Shown: positions 1 to 5,144 of the stretch, one piece after another
How positions within the stretch are numbered: the first letter of the stretch is position 1
How the letters are laid out: each line of letters starts with the position of its first letter
Origin: an uncultured Prevotellaceae bacterium
Lineage (GTDB): Bacteria > Bacteroidota > Bacteroidia > Bacteroidales > Bacteroidaceae
Reading direction: 5' to 3'
DNA length: 6,773 nucleotides
NCBI GenBank assembly: GCA_946539475.1
Contig: CAMNHM010000143.1
Coordinates: 1-6,773, forward strand
Made by a program: the position numbers and the translations under genes
The notes under the pieces: generated by a model
The model's database searches: none
What the model was told of the DNA's origin: nothing
What the model saw: only the letters and a program-made list of their open reading frames with translations

Positions 1-92
1 CCGCCGTTCCCTTCCACGTGAATGTGGACGGGCTCATGCTCCTTACTGTAAAAGAAGAAAGAGAATCCGTAGAATCTAAATACCTCTGGCAT
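1..92 (-). CDS. DUF4160 family protein, N-terminal part (3' end beyond window)
   Basis: Reading the minus strand from the ATG at 92-90 gives 30 complete codons with no stop before the window edge. The peptide begins MPEVFRFYGFSFFFYSKEHE and continues PVHIHVEGNG. DUF4160 proteins are small (about 80-100 residues) and start with this pattern: an MPE start, a Phe/Tyr-rich beta strand, then a His-rich H-x-P-x-H-x-H-V motif. Here H19, P21, H23 and H25 are visible. The family has no settled biochemical function. It is often encoded beside a DUF2442 protein, and such a partner, if present, would lie left of the window. The gene follows the porin on the same strand, 116 bases after its stop, but has its own promoter-like site (119-149). 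The opposite-strand reading frame here (18-212) matches nothing I recognise. Family call is from pattern recognition. Confidence 0.8.
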   Translation of the reverse strand, partial: MPEVFRFYGFSFFFYSKEHEPVHIHVEGNG

Positions 93-118
93 ATCTCTGT
101 TTCACTTTATTACTGGTG

Positions 119-149
119 CAAATATAGGAATTATTTTCGATACCAACAA
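119..149 (-). promoter_or_regulatory. Bacteroidota-type promoter for the DUF4160 gene
   Basis: On the minus strand, TTG (149-147) is followed after 20 bases by TATATTTG (126-119), fitting the Bacteroidota consensus of a -33 TTG and a -7 TAnnTTTG. The predicted transcript would start near 113, giving a leader of about 20 bases before the ATG at 92. It sits in the AT-rich gap of 116 bases after the porin stop. I see no convincing terminator in that gap, so read-through from the porin unit is also possible. Confidence 0.6.
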
Positions 150-208
150 CTTTTTTGCCCAAAATGTGATGTGTATTGCGATAATCTTGTAAAAAGTACC
201 AGAGCATC

Positions 209-2512
209 CTAGTTGAAGAAGTTCCAGGAGATGCCTAGGTGGAGGACGGAGCGGTTGAGGGGGTAGTGGGGGGTGAGGAACGACTTGCGGTCGAAATTCT
301 TACCCAGCACATTGGTCATCATCACGAAGAAGCGGGCATGCTTCAGGTGCAGGTTGGCATAGACGTCGACGTAGGGGAAGTTGCCCAGCTCCACGCGGCT
401 GTCCTTGTTCTGCTGTACGGCAAACTGATTGAGGTGTGGCAGGAAGTCGGGAGCCTCGTACTTGGTGAACCACGTGCCCGATGCGCCCATCTCGACACGC
501 AGCACGCGTGCCACCATGAACTGCAGGTAGAGGTTGGTGAAGATGTTGAGCTTGGGCAGTGGCAGCACGTCGGTGTCGCTGCTGGTCTGGAAGGTGACGA
601 TGTTGTCCCAGTGGAGCGGTCCGAGGTGTAGTCGCTGGTCGAGCTGTGCCATGAGTACCGTGAGCGAGCTCGATGCCTGCCGGAAGTTGGCGGTGAGTCC
701 TGTCCGTCCGTCGTCGGTCAGGGCATACTCCATTCCCAGGTAGGTGTAGTTCTCTATCTCGTCGAAGGCCACGCGCAGCGTTGTGGCTGTCCTGCCCAGT
801 GTGAGGCGTCCCTCTAGGTGCGAGCGTGTCTCCTTGTCGAAGTCGTTGTCCCACCAGAGGTGCTTCGAGTGGAATCGTCGCTGCAGGAACAGCGGGTTCA
901 TCCGGTGCAGGCTTGCCTTGGCATCAAGGCGTACGGTGTCGCCCAGCAGTCGGAAGTTCAGGTCGGCAGCGGCATCGACCTTCAGCTGTCCTACGTCCTC
1001 GCCTGCTATCCATGTCTCTGCCGTGAGGTTATAGTGCAGCAGGCTGCCCTGCGTCTTCGCCAGCTGTCCGCCGATGCTGATGCTGTGCTCCGTCCATCGG
1101 CGCATGTACGAGGTGTCGTTGCCCTCGCTATAGTCGGCCATGTCGAATCGCCGTAGGTCGTGCGAGGCAAAGGCTTTCAGTCCTGCCGCGGCATACTTGT
1201 TGAATCCCTCTAGCAGCGAGATGGCCAGGGTGTTGCGCACGCCCAGGTACTTTGTCTGGTCGTAGATGGAGTCGTTGGCGTATTTTCCTTCCGGCGTGAG
1301 GCTGAAGAAGGTGTTGGCATAGTAGTTGTCGGGCGATGCGTATGCCAGGTAGGTATGGTTGCTGTGAGAGAGCTCGGCGGTGTGTATAAAGCTGGTGACG
1401 GGCACGAACTCCTGCTTCATGTAGAGGCTGGCGGAGTCGACGGGCTCTGCTGCCATCAGGCTGTCGGCCATTGCCTTGGAGTCGACGGTGATGCGCTCGC
1501 TGCCGGGGCTGTCGGCAGCTGCTGCGAGGTCGGCTGCAGGCTCGTCGCCGACGATGACGGCATCGTCGGGGCGTCCCTCTGCCACGGGGCCTGCTGCCTG
1601 CGCTTGTTCCTTCTTTGCTGCCTCGTCGGCTTCTTTCTTCGCCTTGATTTCCTCTTCTGTCATGGGCACCTTACGATAGAATCCCACGTTATAGCGGTGG
1701 GAGAGGAAGAGGTGCTGGTGGTCGTTGCGGTTCCAGTTCGACTCGAGCACGGTGGGAATCTCGTTGTCGCCGTAGCTCTCGGTGTAGATTTCGGGGTGGG
1801 AGACGTAGTCGTCGGCCTGTATGCCGCCATTCTCGGTTGCCTTCTGGTGATGCATCTGGAAGAGCAGATGTAGCTGGTAGCGGTCGCCGAGGTGTGATAC
1901 GAAGAACGACGTCCCCAGGTGTGAGTTGTTCTGGTTCTGGTAGTAGCCTCGGGCGTAGCGGTAGTCGATGTCGAAGCCCATGCCTGTGCGCTTTCCGGCG
2001 TTCACGGCAAAGCTGGCGTCGAGCAGGTCTTCGCCGTTGGTCTTGTCGCCGCAGCTGCCGTAGCTGAGGTTGGTGATGGGCGACAGCGTATTGGTGAAAT
2101 GCCACTCGTCGGGTGTGCGCAGCATCTGGTCGTAGGTGTCGGTGAAGAGTTCCTGCGATGCTGCCCTGCGGTCGGCAAAGATACGCGAGAGCCGGGCAGT
2201 GAAGTTCGACCCGACGGTGTTGTACTGTCCGTACATGCCCGGTGCCATCGTCGACTGGGGATAGAGGTGTGGCAGCGTGTCGACCTCGGCAGGGAGGATG
2301 TCGCCGAACCGACGGTCTACTGTCCACACGTAGATGCCCTTTGGTACGGTCTTCTGCTGTGTGGTGTCGCGATTATGTGGATTGAAGTATTTGTTCTCGC
2401 CCATCTGGTCCATGCTCCCCATGTCGTTCATCTCGTCGAACGTCTGGGCAGCCGCCGCGATGGGCAGCAGTGTCAGCATCTGAAGTAGCAGCCGGAGATA
2501 GTGTCGTTTCAC
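209..2512 (-). CDS. Putative outer-membrane porin (large beta-barrel, Bacteroidota type)
   Basis: This 767-residue protein is probably an outer-membrane beta-barrel of the Bacteroidota 'putative porin' family (Porin_10-like). It starts with a signal peptide: Lys/Arg/His n-region MKRH, Leu-rich core, and likely cleavage after the Ala run near residue 22, before Gln. The rest has many alternating amphipathic strands rich in Tyr, Phe and Asn/Asp. The C-terminus is a typical closing barrel strand ending ISWNFFN. The start is GTG (minus strand 2512-2510). The next in-frame ATG (residue 12) would remove the basic n-region, so GTG is preferred. Residues about 284-362 form an unusual Lys/Glu- then Ala/Asp-rich stretch without barrel character, probably a loop. 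It is the last gene of the three-gene unit, 8 bases after the upstream stop. The substrate is unknown. Confidence 0.8.
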   Translation of the reverse strand: MKRHYLRLLLQMLTLLPIAAAAQTFDEMNDMGSMDQMGENKYFNPHNRDTTQQKTVPKGIYVWTVDRRFGDILPAEVDTLPHLYPQSTMAPGMYGQYNTVGSNFTARLSRIFADRRAASQELFTDTYDQMLRTPDEWHFTNTLSPITNLSYGSCGDKTNGEDLLDASFAVNAGKRTGMGFDIDYRYARGYYQNQNNSHLGTSFFVSHLGDRYQLHLLFQMHHQKATENGGIQADDYVSHPEIYTESYGDNEIPTVLESNWNRNDHQHLFLSHRYNVGFYRKVPMTEEEIKAKKEADEAAKKEQAQAAGPVAEGRPDDAVIVGDEPAADLAAAADSPGSERITVDSKAMADSLMAAEPVDSASLYMKQEFVPVTSFIHTAELSHSNHTYLAYASPDNYYANTFFSLTPEGKYANDSIYDQTKYLGVRNTLAISLLEGFNKYAAAGLKAFASHDLRRFDMADYSEGNDTSYMRRWTEHSISIGGQLAKTQGSLLHYNLTAETWIAGEDVGQLKVDAAADLNFRLLGDTVRLDAKASLHRMNPLFLQRRFHSKHLWWDNDFDKETRSHLEGRLTLGRTATTLRVAFDEIENYTYLGMEYALTDDGRTGLTANFRQASSSLTVLMAQLDQRLHLGPLHWDNIVTFQTSSDTDVLPLPKLNIFTNLYLQFMVARVLRVEMGASGTWFTKYEAPDFLPHLNQFAVQQNKDSRVELGNFPYVDVYANLHLKHARFFVMMTNVLGKNFDRKSFLTPHYPLNRSVLHLGISWNFFN

Positions 2513-2520
2513 GTCGGTTG

Positions 2521-2775
2521 TCAGATCTTAAAGATTCGCAGGAATAGTTCCACGAACTTGAACACGAGCGACACCAGCAGAATCCACTTCGCTGCCTCGT
2601 GGTCGGCATAGAAATAGACGATGAGTCCGACGATGGCTCCCACCATGAAGATGATGTTGAGCCAGAGGCGCAGCGTGCGCGTGCGGCTGCTGTCGCGGAA
2701 GGGCTTCAGGTTGTGTCGGCTGGGGCGGTTGGCCATCGCCTCGTCGACGTTCTTTTTCAGTTCTTCGTCAGTCAT
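2521..2775 (-). CDS. Small protein with two transmembrane segments, unknown function
   Basis: An 84-residue protein I do not recognise by name. The first 35 residues are polar and charged (MTDEELKKNVDEAMANR, then Arg/Lys-rich). Two hydrophobic helices follow: roughly residues 37-57, and 62-80 after a short Asp-His-Glu turn. It ends RIFKI. There is no cleavable signal peptide, so it is probably an inner-membrane hairpin; basic residues on both the N-terminal side and after the second helix suggest both ends face the cytoplasm. Its ATG overlaps the TGA of the DUF4468 gene as ATGA, suggesting translational coupling, and its own stop lies 8 bases before the porin GTG. This tight position and normal codon use make it a real gene. 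A helper role for the neighbouring envelope proteins is a guess from position only. Confidence 0.8.
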   Translation of the reverse strand: MTDEELKKNVDEAMANRPSRHNLKPFRDSSRTRTLRLWLNIIFMVGAIVGLIVYFYADHEAAKWILLVSLVFKFVELFLRIFKI

Positions 2776-3377
2776 TGTTTAAGGGCGATGGTGAACTTTT
2801 CAAACAGGTAGTCCTTGCGGTCGATGGTCTTCCGGCGGAACTTTCCGCTGACGCGTGCCAGCTTCGTCTTCTTCTTGTTGAGCCCGTAGCGGTCGGTGAT
2901 CCACTCGTTAGCGTAGTAGGTCAGCGGGTCGCGCTCCTCGTCGTAGAGATAGACGATGCGCGTCATCTTCACCGTTGCCTCGCCATCGCGACAGTCGACG
3001 ATGAGGTGGTAGAACATTCGCGTGCGGTCGAGGTTCAGGGGCTTGTTCTTGAACACCAGCCACTCCTGGTAGCTGCCTACGAGCTGCAGCTGGTCGACAT
3101 TCTTCATCGTCACCTCGCTCTGCTCGAACTGCTCCGGGCCCTTTGCCAGCAGCTCCAGTTGGTTGAGCATGATGTCGTAGACCTGCCTGCCGGTCTTTCC
3201 CGGAGCCTTGATGGTTGTCTCGAACACTACCTGCCCGTCGACCTCGGGCACTGCGCCAGCGAGGTATTTCTGGTCGACGTTCGTTGCAGTCGTTGTCTGC
3301 ACCTTTTCCCAAGCATTGTCTTGTGCCGAGGACAGCAGCGGCAGTCCCATCAGCACGGCTATGAATAGTCTTTTCAT
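2772..3377 (-). CDS. DUF4468-like secreted protein
   Basis: A 201-residue protein, probably exported to the periplasm. It has a clear signal peptide (MKRLFIAVLMGLPLLSSAQ, cleavage likely before Gln19) and no lipobox Cys. Residues about 48-145 match what I know of DUF4468, described as a TBP-like fold: a GQVVF strand, then I-x-A-P-G-K and Q-x-Y-D at the start of a helix, and later a strand pair around YHLIVDCRDG and TRIVYLYD. The C-terminal part (residues 150-200) is basic, with NKKKTKLARVSGKFRRKTID. The function of DUF4468 proteins is unknown. It is the first gene of the minus-strand unit and has its own promoter-like site at 3412-3441. The stop TGA overlaps the start of the next gene. The DUF4468 label rests on remembered motifs, not a search. 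Confidence 0.7.
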   Translation of the reverse strand: MKRLFIAVLMGLPLLSSAQDNAWEKVQTTTATNVDQKYLAGAVPEVDGQVVFETTIKAPGKTGRQVYDIMLNQLELLAKGPEQFEQSEVTMKNVDQLQLVGSYQEWLVFKNKPLNLDRTRMFYHLIVDCRDGEATVKMTRIVYLYDEERDPLTYYANEWITDRYGLNKKKTKLARVSGKFRRKTIDRKDYLFEKFTIALKQ

Positions 3378-3411
3378 CGTTCCAAATGCATTAATTAAAT
3401 GTTTACGCGTG

Positions 3412-3441
3412 CAAAATTACAAAATAAATCATAATTCGCAA
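3412..3441 (-). promoter_or_regulatory. Bacteroidota-type promoter for the DUF4468-membrane protein-porin unit
   Basis: On the minus strand, TTG (3441-3439) is followed after 19 bases by TAATTTTG (3419-3412), a good match to the -33/-7 Bacteroidota promoter. Transcription would start near 3406 and leave a leader of about 28 bases before the ATG at 3377. The -33 element and most of the spacer lie within the 7-bp repeat tract 3426-3460. Confidence 0.55.
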
Positions 3442-3460
3442 TTCATAATTCACAATTATT
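3426..3460. repeat. Heptanucleotide tandem repeat tract (five degenerate 7-bp units)
   Basis: Read on the plus strand, the tract divides into five 7-base units: AAATCAT, AATTCGC, AATTCAT, AATTCAC, AATTATT. It lies exactly between the two divergent -7 elements (3412-3419 minus, 3464-3471 plus), so it occupies the upstream zones of both promoters. It resembles the short tandemly repeated repetitive (STRR) heptamers described in cyanobacteria. A tract of the same period and number of units, also including AATTATT, lies inside glnS at 5953-5987. Confidence 0.7.
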
Positions 3461-3463
3461 TCG

Positions 3464-3471
3464 TATCTTTG
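3464..3471 (+). promoter_or_regulatory. -7 element of the probable promoter for the kinase pair
   Basis: TATCTTTG matches the Bacteroidota -7 consensus TAnnTTTG exactly. No good TTG is found 19-21 bases upstream (the sequence there is AATTC-like), so only the -7 part is supported. It would give a leader of about 80 bases before the ATG at 3559, longer than those of the other promoters here. The GCAAA/TTTGC inverted motif at 3471-3482 overlaps its end and may be chance. Confidence 0.45.
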
Positions 3472-3532
3472 CAAAAATTTGCAACTGTAACCCCTACGTG
3501 ACGACAGAAAAGGCATCGCTTCGCGCGTACCT

Positions 3533-3544
3533 TATATTAATATA
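3533..3544. repeat. 12-bp perfect palindrome in the kinase leader
   Basis: TATATTAATATA is a perfect 12-bp palindrome ending 14 bases before the start codon of the first kinase. It could be an operator or a weak RNA hairpin near the ribosome-binding region. Such AT palindromes are also common by chance in AT-rich leaders, so no function is claimed. Confidence 0.3.
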
Positions 3545-3558
3545 TGTAACGACTGAAT

Positions 3559-4179
3559 ATGCACATAGCAGTAGCTGGAAATATTGGAAGCGGGAAGTCG
3601 ACCCTCACCCAGATGCTGGCAAAGCACTACGGCTGGGAGCCGCGCTACGAGACGGTGGTGGGCAATCCCTATCTGGAGGACTACTATCGCGACCTGCAGC
3701 GGTGGTCGTTCAATCTGGAGGTGTTCTTCCTCAAGGAGCGCTTCCGCGACCTCATCGCCATTGCACATGCCGACCACGACGTCATCCAGGACCGCACGAT
3801 CTTCGAGGGCGTCTACGTCTTCATGGCCAACAACAAGGCGATGGGCAACCTCTCCGATCGTGACTACGCCACGTTTATGGAGCTCTTCGAGCAGATGATG
3901 ACCGTGGTGCGCGTGCCCGATCTGCTGATCTATCTGCGTGCCTCCGTTGCCCATCTGGTAGGAAACATCCAGAAACGCGGGCGCGAGTATGAGCAACAGA
4001 TACAACTGGACTACCTCGAGAACCTCAACCGCCGCTACGAGGACTTCATCAGCAAGAAGTACCCCGGACGGGTGATGATCGTTGAGAAGGACCAGCTCGA
4101 CTTTCAGCACAATCCCAAGGACTTCGCCCAGATTGTCGACCGCATCGACCGCACGCTCTTTGGACTATTCCCCGAGTAA
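3559..4179 (+). CDS. Deoxynucleoside kinase, first of a tandem pair (Glu54 variant)
   Basis: A 206-residue cytoplasmic enzyme of the dCK/dGK/dNK family, which transfers phosphate from ATP to the 5'-OH of deoxynucleosides in dNTP salvage. Visible motifs: P-loop GNIGSGKST (residues 7-15); E31, equivalent to the catalytic base of the family; NPYLEDYY (36-43); RWSF (48-51); the D78-R79-T80 motif corresponding to the E/D-R-S of relatives; and Arg-rich lid QKRGR (138-142). The family normally has Gln after RWSFxx (dCK Gln97), contacting the base; here it is Glu54 (FNLEVFF). The other visible catalytic motifs look intact. The start is the ATG immediately before the P-loop strand. The second kinase begins 30 bases after this stop, about 52% identical by hand count, and the two may form a heterodimer. 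Substrate preference cannot be read with confidence. Confidence 0.9.
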   Translation: MHIAVAGNIGSGKSTLTQMLAKHYGWEPRYETVVGNPYLEDYYRDLQRWSFNLEVFFLKERFRDLIAIAHADHDVIQDRTIFEGVYVFMANNKAMGNLSDRDYATFMELFEQMMTVVRVPDLLIYLRASVAHLVGNIQKRGREYEQQIQLDYLENLNRRYEDFISKKYPGRVMIVEKDQLDFQHNPKDFAQIVDRIDRTLFGLFPE

Positions 4180-4209
4180 AGCAACTACAAACAGAAAAAG
4201 ATAAGAATT

Positions 4210-4830
4210 ATGCACATTGCCATAGCCGGAAACATTGGCAGCGGAAAGACCACGCTGACCAGACTCCTTGCCCACCGATACGGCTGGACACCACGTTACG
4301 AACCCGTCGACGACAATCCCTATCTGGCCGACTTCTATGCCGACATGCCCCGATGGTCGTTCAACCTGCAGATATACTTCCTGAACAAGCGCTTCAAGGA
4401 GGTCGTCGAGATATCGAAGTCGACGGACACCATCATCCAGGACCGCACCATCTTCGAGGATGCCTGCATCTTCGCGCCCAACCTGCACGGACAGGGCATG
4501 ATGAGCGACCGCGACTTCGACAACTACCGCGACCTCTTCGACCTGATGATGTCGCTCGTCAAGCTGCCCGACCTGATGATCTACATCCGTTCGAGCATCC
4601 CTACGCTGGTGGCGCAGATTCAGAAGCGCGGGCGTCAGTATGAGCAGACCATGCGCCTGGACTACCTGCAGGGACTGGAGAAACGCTACGAGGAGTGGAT
4701 TGCCGGATATAAGGGGCAGCTCATCATCGTCGATGGCGACAACTGCAAGTTCGGCGACAACCCCGACGACCTGAAAAAGGTGACCGACATGATCGACGCC
4801 AAGCTCTATGGCCTGTTCCCGATGGAGTAG
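4210..4830 (+). CDS. Deoxynucleoside kinase, second of a tandem pair (canonical Gln54)
   Basis: A second 206-residue dNK-family kinase, co-directional with and probably co-transcribed with the first. Motifs: P-loop GNIGSGKTT (7-15); YEPV with E31 as the likely catalytic base; DDNPYL (34-39); RWSFNLQIYF with the usual base-contacting Gln at 54; D78-R79-T80; and lid QKRGRQYEQ (138-146). Alignment with the first copy needs only one single-residue indel near residue 167. In Lactobacillus acidophilus, tandem genes encode deoxyadenosine and deoxyguanosine kinase subunits that act as a heterodimer, and this layout is similar. The adenosine or guanosine preference cannot be assigned from sequence by eye. 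No clear intrinsic terminator follows; instead the repeat-rich region starts 5 bases after the TAG. Confidence 0.9.
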   Translation: MHIAIAGNIGSGKTTLTRLLAHRYGWTPRYEPVDDNPYLADFYADMPRWSFNLQIYFLNKRFKEVVEISKSTDTIIQDRTIFEDACIFAPNLHGQGMMSDRDFDNYRDLFDLMMSLVKLPDLMIYIRSSIPTLVAQIQKRGRQYEQTMRLDYLQGLEKRYEEWIAGYKGQLIIVDGDNCKFGDNPDDLKKVTDMIDAKLYGLFPME

Positions 4831-4835
4831 ATATA

Positions 4836-4882
4836 TATGGAAACAAATTGGCACTATTCTTTATGGAAACAAATTGGCACTA
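4836..4882. repeat. 21-bp direct repeat, two copies (4836-4856 and 4862-4882)
   Basis: Two exact 21-bp copies, each beginning TATGGAAACAAATT and ending GGCACTA, lie 26 bp apart start to start, just after the second kinase stop. The second copy is also the left arm of the inverted repeat 4866-4966. The core GGCACTA reappears reversed as TAGTGCC in the 44-bp repeats downstream, so all four blocks belong to one repeat family. Confidence 0.9.
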
Positions 4883-4966
4883 ATTAAGATAAATTATTGT
4901 GTGGGATTAAGCTGACGCTTTCGCATGACGAAGAATAATTTTCCATAATTAGTGCCCATTAGTTTC
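4866..4966. repeat. Imperfect inverted repeat, 33-nt arms (MITE-like element)
   Basis: The left arm (4866-4898) and the reverse complement of the right arm (4934-4966) agree at 28 of 33 positions by hand alignment, including runs such as GGCACTAATTA and AAATTATT. The 35-base centre (4899-4933) is less AT-rich. As RNA it would form one long hairpin; as DNA it looks like a small palindromic or MITE-type element. No transposase gene or obvious target-site duplication is seen. It fills the gap between the kinase pair and the glnS promoter. Confidence 0.7.
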
Positions 4967-5043
4967 AGTTTTCATCCATTCGCACTACTAGCACGACAAA
5001 AGAATAATTTTCCATAATTAGTGCCCATTAGTTTCAGTTTTCA
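4931..5043. repeat. Exact 44-bp direct repeat, two copies (4931-4974 and 5000-5043)
   Basis: Both copies are identical over 44 bases, beginning AAGAATAATTTTCC and ending TTTCAGTTTTCA, separated by 25 unrelated-looking bases. Similarity may extend left in weaker form (GCAYGACR before each copy, with one indel). Each copy contains TAATTAGTGCCC, the inverse of the core in the 21-bp repeats at 4836-4882. Perfect identity in noncoding DNA suggests a recent duplication or gene conversion. Confidence 0.95.
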
Positions 5044-5085
5044 AACGACTGAGTAGCCAGATTGAAAGAAAAAACGGGCGAATAG

Positions 5086-5116
5086 TTGGTTTTTCGCTCA
5101 CTTATTCGTACCTTTG
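5086..5116 (+). promoter_or_regulatory. Bacteroidota-type promoter for glnS
   Basis: TTG at 5086-5088 is followed after 20 bases by TACCTTTG at 5109-5116, a good -33/-7 pair. Transcription would start near 5122 and give a leader of about 22 bases. The promoter lies 42 bases beyond the last 44-bp repeat, so glnS is likely transcribed independently of the kinase pair. A small imperfect inverted repeat (GAAAAAAC 5068-5075 against GTTTTTC 5089-5095) surrounds the -33 element; its role is unknown. Confidence 0.65.
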
Positions 5117-5144
5117 CAGCCAAATTCATAAACAAAGCAGAAAT

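Noticed and set aside
150..208. Possible intrinsic terminator after the porin (TTTT-GGGC-AAAA on the minus strand near 151-164).
   Set aside because: The stem is only four A-T pairs, with no GC stem and no convincing U-tract context.
18..212. Plus-strand open frame of 64 codons at the left edge.
   Set aside because: It overlaps the DUF4160 start and its promoter on the other strand, shows no family pattern, and its composition fits noncoding AT-rich DNA.
4931..5043. Two 44-bp identical repeats with a 25-bp spacer, resembling a minimal type II-C CRISPR array.
   Set aside because: Only two copies, no cas genes in the window, the spacer is short, and the repeat core also occurs inverted nearby at 4836-4882, which CRISPR repeats do not do. 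A repeat element explains it better.
5068..5097. Small inverted repeats (GAAAAAAC/GTTTTTC and GCGAA/TTCGC) before glnS, considered as a terminator or operator.
   Set aside because: The stems are short, bulged and mutually exclusive, and they overlap the -33 region; too weak to call beyond a note on the promoter.
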